Below are positions 41,388 through 50,615 of a stretch of 64,000 nt of DNA, piece by piece. Position 1 is the first letter of the stretch. Each line of letters begins with the position of its first letter. Location of the stretch: NCBI GenBank assembly GCA_910583945.1, contig CAJTYF010000005.1:5844-69843 (forward strand). Reading direction: 5' to 3'. This stretch comes from an uncultured Bacilli bacterium (GTDB lineage Bacteria; Bacillota_I; Bacilli_A; RF39; UBA660). The notes under the pieces are model-generated. The model had not been told where the DNA came from, did no database searches, and saw only the letters and a list, made by a program, of their open reading frames with translations. Position numbers and translations under genes: made by a program.

Positions 41388-42401
41388 ATGGGAGAAAGGC
41401 AAGAGAATATTTTAAAAGCTATTGTTGAAGCCTATATTAAAACGGCCAAACCAATTGGTTCTAAGTCTTTATGCAAACGCTTTAAATGTTCCAGTGCAAC
41501 GATTCGTAATGAAATGGGTGAATTAGAAAATCTAGGGTTGCTCGAAAAAAATCATATTTCTTCGGGAAGAGTACCTAGTGAAAAAGGTTATAAATATTAT
41601 GTGCAATATTTAATGAAACCAAAAGAATTAACGGGAGAAGATGTATTAAAACTGCAAACTATTTTTCATAATAAAGAATTGCAACTCAATGATTCGATTA
41701 ATAAAACCGTTGAAATTATAAGTGAACTTACTAATTATACAAGTGTTATTTTAGGAAAAAGTTCAAAAGAAAATACTTTACAAAAAGTAGAAATTATTCC
41801 TCTTGGAGAAAGCAATAAAATTATTGCTATGGTTTGCACAGATAAAGGTATTATGAAAAATAAACAGTTTTTTGTAGAAGATCAAAAAGAAATAGCGGAA
41901 ATTGTGAAAACAAGTGAAATGATTAATAAACGACTTGTTGGAACACCAATTGATGAGGTTTCCGAACGTTTGGAATTCGAAATCAAACCGATTATTAGTA
42001 AACAAATGAAACAATATGAAGCGATTTATAATATCTTTGCGGATGCGTTTCAAGATTTTTTAAATAATAGTCAGAATGTTTATTTTGGTGGAAAAACTAA
42101 AATTTTTGATGAACCCGAATATAATGATGCGATGGAGATTAAAAGACTGGCCAGTAAATTTGAAGATAAGGCTCTTATAAGAAGAATTGAAGAAGCCAGT
42201 GATAGTGAAGATATTAAAATTTATATTGGTAATGAAACTGAGTTTGACCCAAATGTTACGATTATAAAAAGTAAATATAAACTGAATGGTGAAGAAGGAA
42301 CTATTGCGATTATCGGACCTAAAAGAATGGAGTATGACCGAGTGGTTGGACTATTGTCATACTTACAAAAGGAATTAAATGGTGAGGAGGAAAATAAGTG
42401 A
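41388..42401 (+). CDS. hrcA: Heat-inducible transcription repressor HrcA
   Basis: Repressor binding CIRCE. The N-terminal winged helix (RQENILKAIVEAYIKTAKPIGSKSL, SSATIRNEMGELENLGLLEKNHISSGRVPSEKGYKYYV) and GAF-like C-terminal domain (IAIIGPKRMEYDRVVGLLSYL) are intact. 337 residues. It heads the operon and is autoregulated by the two operators upstream. Its end overlaps grpE. Confidence 0.96.
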   Translation: MGERQENILKAIVEAYIKTAKPIGSKSLCKRFKCSSATIRNEMGELENLGLLEKNHISSGRVPSEKGYKYYVQYLMKPKELTGEDVLKLQTIFHNKELQLNDSINKTVEIISELTNYTSVILGKSSKENTLQKVEIIPLGESNKIIAMVCTDKGIMKNKQFFVEDQKEIAEIVKTSEMINKRLVGTPIDEVSERLEFEIKPIISKQMKQYEAIYNIFADAFQDFLNNSQNVYFGGKTKIFDEPEYNDAMEIKRLASKFEDKALIRRIEEASDSEDIKIYIGNETEFDPNVTIIKSKYKLNGEEGTIAIIGPKRMEYDRVVGLLSYLQKELNGEEENK

Positions 42402-42922
42402 ATGAAGCGATAAAAGAAGAACAAGTAAAAGTAAAAGAGGTTAAGAAGCCTAAAAAAAATAAATCAAATCAAGAAATAGAAAAAATAAAAGAAGAAAATA
42501 AAACTCTTCATGAACGTGTCTTACGATTAAATGCGGAGATACAAAATATGAGTCGAAGGTATGAAGAAACCATTTCTAAACTTAGAAAATATGATGGCGA
42601 AGAGTTTGCAAAAGAGATTTTACCCGTCTTAGATAATTTTGAAAGAGCGATTAAATTAGATGATAATGATTTAACTGACGAACTTTCTAAATTCTTAAGT
42701 GGTTTTAAAATGATTTATACCAATTTTGTCAATGTTTTAAACGCTAAAGAAGTTAAAGAAATTGAGTGCTTAGGCAAAGAGTTTGACCCGAACTTTATGG
42801 AAGCTGTTTTAACGAGTAAAGAAGAAGGCATTCCAAAGGATCAAGTCATGGAAGTTTTACAAAAAGGATATATGTATAAAGATAAATTGCTTCGAGCAGC
42901 AATGGTAAGGGTAAGTGAATAA
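42398..42922 (+). CDS. grpE: Nucleotide exchange factor GrpE
   Basis: 174 residues: a lysine-rich head, a long coiled coil (about 25-70, LHERVLRLNAEIQNMSRRYEET) and the C-terminal beta domain (FDPNFMEAVLTSKEEGIPKDQVMEVLQKGYMYKDKLLRAAMVRV). It starts with GTG 42398 overlapping the hrcA stop, GGTGAGGAGG upstream. It releases ADP from DnaK. Confidence 0.95.
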   Translation: MNEAIKEEQVKVKEVKKPKKNKSNQEIEKIKEENKTLHERVLRLNAEIQNMSRRYEETISKLRKYDGEEFAKEILPVLDNFERAIKLDDNDLTDELSKFLSGFKMIYTNFVNVLNAKEVKEIECLGKEFDPNFMEAVLTSKEEGIPKDQVMEVLQKGYMYKDKLLRAAMVRVSE

Positions 42923-42923
42923 T

Positions 42924-43439
42924 ATGGACCCTAATTATTATATTGATAAAGAAACTTATGCAGTGTATGAAGAAGCTCCTTATACCTTTAGTTGTGATAA
43001 AAAAATTGCTTATGCTGTTTCTGAAATGAATAAAAAAGGTTATAAAACAGAGGCAGCTTGTAGTGGACATTATAAAGTAGAGTTTCAAGAAGATTTGAAT
43101 GTTGATAAAAGCTTTTTAAATGAGTGCCAACAAAATCCTAGATGTATCATAAAAGAAGTTAGAGAAAAGAATTTTGATGTTTGGACAGAAATTGATTATA
43201 CTATTTTGTATGTTTTGTTTAAGGAAAGATATGATTTTTTAGAGCTACCCGAAAATTTTACTATGGATGCTTATAATGATCTTTTTCCTAATACACGAAT
43301 TCAAGCATTTATTTCTTATTATGATGAGACAGGAAAAAGAAAATCGAAAGAAGAAATTGAACTTGAAATAGATAAAAATTGTGAAAGATTAAATGAATGG
43401 GCAAAAAGATTGCCATTGAATGAAGAAAGGATGATTTAA
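42924..43439 (+). CDS. Unknown protein inserted between grpE and dnaK
   Basis: 171-residue soluble acidic protein (MDPNYYIDKETYAVYEEAPY; KGYKTEAACSGHYKVEFQED; TRIQAFISYYDE). The short motif TEAACSGH is striking and could be a metal or ligand site. No family recognised with confidence. It starts just after the grpE stop and ends one base before dnaK, so it must be co-expressed with the chaperones and under HrcA control. Confidence 0.75.
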   Translation: MDPNYYIDKETYAVYEEAPYTFSCDKKIAYAVSEMNKKGYKTEAACSGHYKVEFQEDLNVDKSFLNECQQNPRCIIKEVREKNFDVWTEIDYTILYVLFKERYDFLELPENFTMDAYNDLFPNTRIQAFISYYDETGKRKSKEEIELEIDKNCERLNEWAKRLPLNEERMI

Positions 43440-43440
43440 A

Positions 43441-45261
43441 ATGAGTAAAATTATAGGAATAGATTTAGGAACAACCAATTCATGTGTTGCTTATTTAGAA
43501 GGAGGAAAACCCGTTGTTATCGCTAATAGTGAAGGTAACAGAACAACTCCAAGTGTAGTGGCTTTTAAACCAGATGGAGAAAGACTTGTCGGTGAAAATG
43601 CCAAAAGACAAGCAGTAACCAATAAAAATACGGTTTCATCTGCTAAAAGAGAGATGGGAACGAATTTTAAGTTTGATATTGATGGAAAAGAATATACTCC
43701 TCAACAAATTAGTGCTGAAGTATTAATGAAATTAAAAAAAGATGCGGAAAGTTTCTTAGGAGAAACGGTTACTAAAGCCGTTATTACAGTACCAGCTTAT
43801 TTTAATGATGCACAAAGACAAGCAACGAAAGATGCTGGTAAAATTGCTGGGTTAGAAGTTGAACGTATTGTTAATGAACCAACTGCTGCAGCGCTTGCTT
43901 ATGGACTTGATAAACAAGATAAATTACAAACAATTTTGGTTTATGACTTAGGTGGAGGAACATTCGATGTTTCTATACTAGAACTTGGAGATGGTATTTT
44001 TGAAGTAAAAGCAACCAGTGGTAATAACCGTTTAGGTGGCGACGACTTTGATAATCGTGTTATTGATTATTTAGTAGATGAATTTAAGAAAGAAAACAGT
44101 ATTGATTTAAGTAAAGATAAAATGGCCATGCAAAGACTTAAAGATGCTGCTGAAAAAGCAAAAAAAGATTTGTCTGGCATGAGTAGCACACAAATTAGTC
44201 TACCATTTATTAGTCAAAATGAGTCTGGACCAGTACATTTAGAAGTGAATTTAACGAAGGCTAAATTTGAAGATTTATGTCGTGATTTATTTGATTCAAC
44301 ATTAGAACCTGTTCATAAAGCTCTTAAAGATGCTAAATTAGATAAAAATCAAATTGATCAAGTTATTTTGGTTGGTGGTTCTACACGTATTCCATATATT
44401 CAAGAACTTGTTAAGAAAGAACTTGGAAAAGAACCTAATAAAGGCGTTAATCCAGATGAAGTTGTTGCGATGGGTGCTGCCATTCAAGGTGGCGTGTTAA
44501 CTGGAGAAGTTGAAGATTTAGTTTTACTTGATGTTACACCATTATCTTTAGGTATTGAAACATTAGGTGGCGTGATGACTGTGTTAATTCCAAGAAATAC
44601 AACCATTCCAACAAGTAAGAGTCAAGTGTTCTCAACGGCTGCAGATAACCAACCTGCTGTAGATGTCCATGTTTTACAAGGAGAAAGACAAATGGCTGCG
44701 GACAATAAGACTTTAGGAAATTTCCAACTTACTGATATTCCACCAGCACCAAGAGGAGTACCTCAAATTGAAGTTAAATTTGATATTGATGCCAATGGTA
44801 TCGTAAATGTTACTGCCAAAGATTTAGGAACGAATAAAGAACAAAAAATTACGATTCAATCTTCTACTGGTTTAACCGACGAAGAAATTGATAAGATGGT
44901 AAAAGAAGCTGAAGCTAATAAAGAAGCGGATGAAAAGAGAAAAGAAGAAGTAGAAATTAGAAATAATGCCGATTCTTTAGTATTCCAAGCTGAAAAAGCA
45001 ATTAAAGATTTAGGCGATAAAATAGAAGAAAAAGAAAAAACTGAAGCCGAAGAAAAAATTAATGCCTTAAAAGAAGCTTTAAAAGGTAGTGATTTAGAAG
45101 ATATTAAGAAGAAAACTGAAGAATTAGAAAAATCAGCCATGGATTTAGCAACGAAAGTCTATCAACAAAATGCGGCGGCTGGAAATACTGAAGCCCCTAA
45201 TGATAATGCTGATTCAAATAAGAACAGTAATGTAGAAGAAGCAAATTACGAAGAAAAATAA
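43441..45261 (+). CDS. dnaK: Chaperone DnaK (Hsp70)
   Basis: 606-residue Hsp70. Phosphate-binding IGIDLGTTNSCVAYLEGG, RQATKDAGKIAGLEVERIVNEPTAAALAYGL, connect motif VYDLGGGTFDVSILELG, adenosine-binding VILVGGSTRIPYIQELV and the substrate domain (DVTPLSLGIETLGGVMT, linker DLVLLDV) are canonical, with a helical lid and an NT-rich tail. It lacks the 24-residue insertion typical of Gram-negative DnaK. AAAGGATG ribosome binding site. Confidence 0.98.
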   Translation: MSKIIGIDLGTTNSCVAYLEGGKPVVIANSEGNRTTPSVVAFKPDGERLVGENAKRQAVTNKNTVSSAKREMGTNFKFDIDGKEYTPQQISAEVLMKLKKDAESFLGETVTKAVITVPAYFNDAQRQATKDAGKIAGLEVERIVNEPTAAALAYGLDKQDKLQTILVYDLGGGTFDVSILELGDGIFEVKATSGNNRLGGDDFDNRVIDYLVDEFKKENSIDLSKDKMAMQRLKDAAEKAKKDLSGMSSTQISLPFISQNESGPVHLEVNLTKAKFEDLCRDLFDSTLEPVHKALKDAKLDKNQIDQVILVGGSTRIPYIQELVKKELGKEPNKGVNPDEVVAMGAAIQGGVLTGEVEDLVLLDVTPLSLGIETLGGVMTVLIPRNTTIPTSKSQVFSTAADNQPAVDVHVLQGERQMAADNKTLGNFQLTDIPPAPRGVPQIEVKFDIDANGIVNVTAKDLGTNKEQKITIQSSTGLTDEEIDKMVKEAEANKEADEKRKEEVEIRNNADSLVFQAEKAIKDLGDKIEEKEKTEAEEKINALKEALKGSDLEDIKKKTEELEKSAMDLATKVYQQNAAAGNTEAPNDNADSNKNSNVEEANYEEK

Positions 45262-45271
45262 TAAAGGAATG

Positions 45272-45298
45272 AAGGTTCTAGGGAACTAGAACTTTTTC
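45272..45298 (+). terminator. Terminator after dnaK
   Basis: AAGGTTCTAG (45272-45281) pairs with CTAGAACTTT (45286-45295) around GGAA. Confidence 0.8.
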
Positions 45299-45321
45299 AT
45301 ACGTTTTTGAAAGGAATACTT

Positions 45322-47115
45322 ATGGCAAAAAAAAGAGAAGAATATAGTGAGCAATTAAAATGGAATGTAAAAGATTTGTATGCAAGTGAAAAGGAATACA
45401 AAAAAGACTTTGAAGAAGTTGAGAGTCGTTTAAAAGAATTGGCTTTATTTAAAGGCCATATTATGGAAAGTGCAAAAAAATTACTTGCTTTACTTGAATT
45501 GGATACAGAAGTAGATAAAAAAATAGAGCAAATCTATGTCTATGCCCATATTCAAAATGATCAAGATACTACAAATGTAAAGTATCAAGTTCTGTATAAA
45601 AAAGCCTATAAATTGTATGAAAGTTATAGAGAAACTACATCTTTTATTGTTCCAGAGATTTTAAAATCAACTGAAGAAGTGGTAGAAAATTTTTTAAAAG
45701 AGGAAAAAGGTCTTCAAAGTTATGAAAGAATGTTAAAAGATTTGTTTAAAATGAAACCTTTTATTTTAGATGAAAGTAGAGAACAGTTAATTTCACAGTT
45801 TTCAGGGTTAATGGGAGTTCCTGATGAAGTATTTTCTTATTTAACGGATGCAGATTTGAAATTTGGAACGATTTTAAATGAAAATGATGAAGAAGAGGAA
45901 TTAACCGAGAAAAGTTATCGTAAGTTTATCGAAAGCCCTAATAGAGAAGTTCGAAAAAATGCCTTTTTAAAATTATTTACAACTTATGGTGATTTTAAGA
46001 ATACCTATGCAGCACTTCTTGCAAGTGAAGTTGCTAAAAATAATAAAATAGCCCTTATTCGTAGCTACAAAAGTACTCTTCATTCTTCTCTTTTTGGAAA
46101 TGACATTCCGGAGTCTGTTTACTTTAATTTAATTGCTACTGTAAAAAAGAATATTGCCCCTTTATCGAAGTTTTGGAAAATTAAGAAGAAAAATTTAGGA
46201 GTAGAAGAACTTCATTTATATGATACATTTGCAAGTGGTATTAAAATACCTACTAAAACATATAGTGAAAATGACGCTAAACAAGTTATTTTGGATTCTT
46301 TGAATGTTTTAGGGGAGAATTATATTAAAGATTTAACTCAAGCGTTTGATGAAGGTTGGATTGATTACCCACCGAATGATGGTAAAAGAAATGGGGCTTA
46401 TTGTACGGCTTGTTATAATGTGCACCCTTATGTGCTCTTGTCTTTTGATGGTACTTTAAATAATGTGTCCACTTTGGCTCATGAACTTGGGCATGCCATG
46501 CATTATTACTATGCTATAAAAAATCAAAGTTATCAAGATTATGGGTATTCCATTTTTGTTGCAGAAGTAGCCAGTCAAGTGAATCAAATTTTATTAAGCA
46601 AGCATTTGATTGAAAAAAGTACGAGTAAAGAAGAAAAGATGTACTTAATTGATGATTTAATTAGCGATTTTAAATCGACGATTTATCGTCAGACCATGTT
46701 TGCAGATTTTGAATTACAAATTCATGAAAAAGAACAAAAAGGCGAAGTTTTAACCCATGAACTATTAAGTGATTTGTATTATAAGTTGAATCAAGAATAT
46801 TTTGGTGAAAACATTACAATTGATGATGAAATTCGTTATGAATGGGAAAGAATACCCCATTTCTATATGAAGTTTTATGTGTATCAATATGCAACAGCTT
46901 ATGCCGCAGCGATTAAAATTGCGATGGATATATTAAATCAAAAAGAAAATGCGTGTGAGCATTATCTAGAGTTCTTAGGACTCGGTTGTACCAAAACGCC
47001 GATTGAATCGTTAAAAGTTGCGGGTGTTGATATGACACGTGAAGAAACTTTACAGGAAGCATTTACCTATTTTGAAGATTTAGTTCGAGAATTAAAAGAA
47101 TTAAGTGAGGAGTGA
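45322..47115 (+). CDS. pepF: Oligoendopeptidase F
   Basis: M3-family zinc metallopeptidase of about 597 residues that cleaves 7-17-mer peptides in the cytoplasm. The active site HELGHAMHYYY (HExxH) near residue 390 is intact, with SYQDYGYSIFVAEVASQVNQ as the downstream Glu helix, and an N-terminal YSEQLKWNVKDLY start. ATG 45322 has AAAGGAA upstream. It sits between dnaK and dnaJ, an unusual place that separates the chaperone pair. Confidence 0.95.
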   Translation: MAKKREEYSEQLKWNVKDLYASEKEYKKDFEEVESRLKELALFKGHIMESAKKLLALLELDTEVDKKIEQIYVYAHIQNDQDTTNVKYQVLYKKAYKLYESYRETTSFIVPEILKSTEEVVENFLKEEKGLQSYERMLKDLFKMKPFILDESREQLISQFSGLMGVPDEVFSYLTDADLKFGTILNENDEEEELTEKSYRKFIESPNREVRKNAFLKLFTTYGDFKNTYAALLASEVAKNNKIALIRSYKSTLHSSLFGNDIPESVYFNLIATVKKNIAPLSKFWKIKKKNLGVEELHLYDTFASGIKIPTKTYSENDAKQVILDSLNVLGENYIKDLTQAFDEGWIDYPPNDGKRNGAYCTACYNVHPYVLLSFDGTLNNVSTLAHELGHAMHYYYAIKNQSYQDYGYSIFVAEVASQVNQILLSKHLIEKSTSKEEKMYLIDDLISDFKSTIYRQTMFADFELQIHEKEQKGEVLTHELLSDLYYKLNQEYFGENITIDDEIRYEWERIPHFYMKFYVYQYATAYAAAIKIAMDILNQKENACEHYLEFLGLGCTKTPIESLKVAGVDMTREETLQEAFTYFEDLVRELKELSEE

Positions 47116-47119
47116 TTTT

Positions 47120-48232
47120 ATGGCGAGTAAACGAGATTATTATGAAATATTAGGGGTATCAAAAGGTGCCAGTGATGAAGAAATCAAAAGGGCTTTTCGT
47201 AAATTAGCAAAACAATACCACCCTGATGTCAATAAAGAAGCCGATGCAGAGGAGAAATTTAAAGAAATAGGGGAAGCGTATTCGGTTTTATCGGACCCAC
47301 AAAAAAGAAGCCAATATGATCAATTTGGTCATGCAGCCTTTGAAGGTGGTGGGGCTTCAGGTTTTGGAGGCTTCCAAGATGTTGATTTAAGCGATATTTT
47401 AGATGAATTATTTGGGGGATCCTTTAACTTTGGTTTTGGTGGACGTTCGAGAACTAGTGGGAATCGTGCTACTAAAGGCCGTGACCGTTTGGTAAAAATG
47501 AATTTAACTTTTGAAGAAGCTGTTTTTGGCTGTAAAAAAAGTTTAGATATTGAGTTAAATGAGGAATGTAGCAAATGCCATGGAGTGGGTGGTTTTAAAG
47601 AAAAGACTTGTAAGAAATGTAATGGTCGTGGTTCAATTATCAGTGAACAAAGAAGTTTATTTGGCATGTTTCAAACCCAAACCGTTTGTGATGAATGTGG
47701 CGGAAAAGGAAAAACTTTTTCTGAAGTATGCAATGTTTGTCGTGGGTCTGGTAAAGTAAGAAATAATAAAGAAATTGTGGTGACCATTCCTGAGGGTGTT
47801 GATACGGGCTATCAACTACGTATTAGTGGTAAAGGAGAAGCCGGAAGTAATGGGGGACCTAATGGCGATATTTATATTGAATTTAATGTGATTAAGCATG
47901 ATTTCTTTGAGCGAGTAGATGAAGATATTTATTTAGAAGTTCCTATTACTATTGCCGAAGCGGCTTTAGGATGTAAAAAAGAAATTCCGACTTTAGAAAA
48001 TAACGTCATTTTAGAAATCAAAGCTGGAGCTAATACTGGAGATAAATTAAAACTAAAAGGAAAAGGAATTAAAGTGCCTAATTCTTTACGAAAAGGCGAT
48101 TTATTTGTAGTTTTGAATGTGGTAACACCATCCAAATTAGATCGTAAACAAAAGAAATTATTAGAAGAATTGCAAGCAAGTGGAATAGATGATAATGCGG
48201 TATTTAAAAAATTTGCTAAACACTTGAAATAA
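47120..48232 (+). CDS. dnaJ: Chaperone protein DnaJ (Hsp40)
   Basis: About 370 residues. J domain with HPD (AKQYHPDVNKEAD), G/F-rich linker (GGSFNFGFGGR), four zinc-binding CxxCxGxG repeats (CSKCHGVG, CKKCNGRG, CDECGGKG, CNVCRGSG) and C-terminal substrate domains. It stimulates DnaK ATPase. ATG 47120 is preceded by GTGAGGAG and overlaps little with pepF. It closes the heat-shock region. Confidence 0.97.
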   Translation: MASKRDYYEILGVSKGASDEEIKRAFRKLAKQYHPDVNKEADAEEKFKEIGEAYSVLSDPQKRSQYDQFGHAAFEGGGASGFGGFQDVDLSDILDELFGGSFNFGFGGRSRTSGNRATKGRDRLVKMNLTFEEAVFGCKKSLDIELNEECSKCHGVGGFKEKTCKKCNGRGSIISEQRSLFGMFQTQTVCDECGGKGKTFSEVCNVCRGSGKVRNNKEIVVTIPEGVDTGYQLRISGKGEAGSNGGPNGDIYIEFNVIKHDFFERVDEDIYLEVPITIAEAALGCKKEIPTLENNVILEIKAGANTGDKLKLKGKGIKVPNSLRKGDLFVVLNVVTPSKLDRKQKKLLEELQASGIDDNAVFKKFAKHLK

Positions 48233-48260
48233 AGATTATTGTGATGATAATCTTTTTCTT
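48231..48260 (+). terminator. Terminator after dnaJ
   Basis: AAAGATTAT (48231-48239) pairs with ATAATCTTT (48247-48255) and a T-rich tail follows. Confidence 0.8.
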
Positions 48261-48294
48261 TTTATGATAAAATGATAAAAAGTGAGGAAATTTT

Positions 48295-49953
48295 ATGCGT
48301 AATAAAGATTTTTGGCGAAAAATATTTTTTTTGATTTTAATAGGAGTGGTAGTTGGAATTGTTTTCTTTTTTCAAACAAAAAAAGAAGGATTTCATGAAG
48401 ATGAAATTTATTCTTTGGGTTCAGCGGTTAATCCTTATGATGGGCTTTTATCAAGTTACGGAGTTAAAGATATTCATACACTTATGATGGAAAAATATGT
48501 AAATGATGCCAATTTGTTTCAAGAAACGAAAAATATGATTCATTATGTTGTACATGGGCAAGATTATCAAAGTGAAATGGATGAATTAAACAATAGACAG
48601 ATTCCCGTTTGGAAAACGAAAGAAGAAGTAAGAGATTATATTATTTTGAAAAAAGAAAATATTTTTAATTTTAAAGCCTTATATATCAATCAAGCAAAAG
48701 ATAACCATCCGCCTTTGTTTTATACGCTTGTTCATTTTTCTAGTATTTTATTTGGCGGTTCTTTTTCTAAATATACGGTTTTTGTGGTGAATATCCTTGT
48801 TTATATTGGGAGTTGTTTTCTCTTAAAGAAAATATTAAACTTATTAGATAAAAATCATTTGCTTTTTCCGGTTTTAATTTTTTATGGGTTATCAATGGGG
48901 ACCATTAGTATGGTTTTATATCAGCGTATGTATATGCTTTTGACTAGTTTTATTTTGCTTTATTACTACTTTTGTTTAGTTTTTTATAAAAATGATTTTC
49001 AGTTTACAAAATCATTAAAATGGAAAATGGGAATAACCGCTGTTTTAGGATTTTTGACCCAGTATTTCTTTGCTATTTTTGCTTTCTTTCTTTTTGGATT
49101 CTTGTGTCTTAAAATGATTAAAGAGCATAAATATAAAGAAATGAAAAGTTTTATTATTTATCATCTTGTTTGGGCAATCTTAGGAATTTTATTGTTTGTA
49201 CCTAGTATCTATCATTTGTTTTTTACAGACCGAGGGCTTACTAATTTAAATAATCAAGGGTATTTTAAAAATTTAATTGTTTATATTCATCATTTACTTT
49301 ATGCTTTTAGTATTTCTTCTTTTGGAGGAATACTTGTTCTTGCTTTTCTTTTGTTTTGTTTAAAAAAGATCGGAAAGAATTTTATGTTTTGTTTCACTTT
49401 TATTCCTGGTATTTTGTATTTTTTTCTTGTAGTCAAAATGACTTCTTTTCAAGAATTAAGATATATTATGCCTTTAATACCATTTCTTAGTCTGTCTTTA
49501 TTTTTCTTTTTTGATATTCTTTTTACTTTTAAATATAAAAATATTGTTCTTCTACTTTTTTCTTGTGTGGCGATTTTGAATGGATTTATATTCTCCAAAC
49601 CTCAGTTTTTGTATACAGAATATAAAAATTGTTTAACTATTGCTTCTCAAAATAGAGAAAAATCATTTGTTTATGTTTATGATAATTTTTTTAATCATTT
49701 ACAAAGTGTTCCAGAAATGCTTTTATACAAGAGAACAATGATTATTAATGTCAACAAAAATGAAGAAAAATATTTTTTAGAAGATGAAAGTCTAAATCAG
49801 GAAAATGATTTTATTTTAGCCATTAAATCCTATTTAGATAATGAAAATATACTTCATAAAATAAAAGAAAATACAGATTTTAAAACGTGTACATTACTTT
49901 ATGGGGTAAATTCTAAAGAACTAAATACTAATTTATATTTATGTTCGAAATAA
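48295..49953 (+). CDS. GT39-like membrane glycosyltransferase (ArnT/PMT superfamily)
   Basis: 552-residue polytopic protein with one N-terminal membrane segment, then FHEDEIYSLGSAV, where the Asp-Glu pair resembles the catalytic acid loop of GT-C enzymes, and NHPPLFYTLVHFSSILFGG, the HPPL motif typical of dolichyl/undecaprenyl-phosphate-sugar transferases. About ten more hydrophobic segments and a soluble C-terminal tail follow. It probably transfers a sugar from a polyprenyl carrier at the outer face; acceptor unknown. A TGATAAAAT -10-like stretch precedes it. Confidence 0.8.
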   Translation: MRNKDFWRKIFFLILIGVVVGIVFFFQTKKEGFHEDEIYSLGSAVNPYDGLLSSYGVKDIHTLMMEKYVNDANLFQETKNMIHYVVHGQDYQSEMDELNNRQIPVWKTKEEVRDYIILKKENIFNFKALYINQAKDNHPPLFYTLVHFSSILFGGSFSKYTVFVVNILVYIGSCFLLKKILNLLDKNHLLFPVLIFYGLSMGTISMVLYQRMYMLLTSFILLYYYFCLVFYKNDFQFTKSLKWKMGITAVLGFLTQYFFAIFAFFLFGFLCLKMIKEHKYKEMKSFIIYHLVWAILGILLFVPSIYHLFFTDRGLTNLNNQGYFKNLIVYIHHLLYAFSISSFGGILVLAFLLFCLKKIGKNFMFCFTFIPGILYFFLVVKMTSFQELRYIMPLIPFLSLSLFFFFDILFTFKYKNIVLLLFSCVAILNGFIFSKPQFLYTEYKNCLTIASQNREKSFVYVYDNFFNHLQSVPEMLLYKRTMIINVNKNEEKYFLEDESLNQENDFILAIKSYLDNENILHKIKENTDFKTCTLLYGVNSKELNTNLYLCSK

Positions 49954-50087
49954 AAGAATTTTTTTCTTCTTGTAGTTATCTAATTAAGAAGGTTAGGAAG
50001 TTTGTTTTACGATAAATATGTAAATGCTTTTGTTCACTTTACAGATTTAAGAATTTTGTGGTAGAATGAAATAAGGAAGTGATGCAA

Positions 50088-50597
50088 ATGGGCCGTTTTA
50101 TGAGTGACGTTCTAGGATTTATAAAAAGCTTGAATCCTATAGATATCTTGCTTTATTTTGCGGTAGTCATTTTGATTGTATTAATTGTGTCATTGATTTA
50201 TATAATAAAAACCAGTGATGATGAAGAAAGTGAAGAAGAGAGTCCTTCTTATTATGATGAAACCAAAAATGATGATTTAGATTTAAAAGAAGTCATGGCC
50301 GATTTAAATAAAACGGCTTCTATTCCTTATGAGGAAACAACTTCTTACGAGGAAGAACAAGAAGAAAAAGCCATTATTAGCTATGAAGAGTTATTAAGAA
50401 AAAGTAAATTTGGTCGACTTGATTATGAAGAAAATGAAACTAAAAATGATGAGATTACAATTAAAAAAGTAAATTTAGAACATTTATCCAAACCGAAATT
50501 GAAAGAAGAGCTACCAAAAACGAATAATTTATTTAAGTACGAAAAGGAAGAAGCGTTTTTAAAAGCATTAAAACAATTAAACGAATTATTGAATTAA
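50088..50597 (+). CDS. Single-pass membrane protein with acidic cytoplasmic domain, unknown function
   Basis: About 169 residues: a membrane segment near 18-42 (IDILLYFAVVILIVLIVSLIYII) then a very acidic low-complexity region (SDDEESEEESPSY) and a helical C-terminus (LKALKQLNELLN). AAGGAAG at 50073-50079 fits ATG 50088. No family recognised. It precedes mtaB by 18 bases and is probably co-transcribed. Confidence 0.7.
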   Translation: MGRFMSDVLGFIKSLNPIDILLYFAVVILIVLIVSLIYIIKTSDDEESEEESPSYYDETKNDDLDLKEVMADLNKTASIPYEETTSYEEEQEEKAIISYEELLRKSKFGRLDYEENETKNDEITIKKVNLEHLSKPKLKEELPKTNNLFKYEKEEAFLKALKQLNELLN

Positions 50598-50615
50598 AAG
50601 AAAAAGAGGGGTTTT

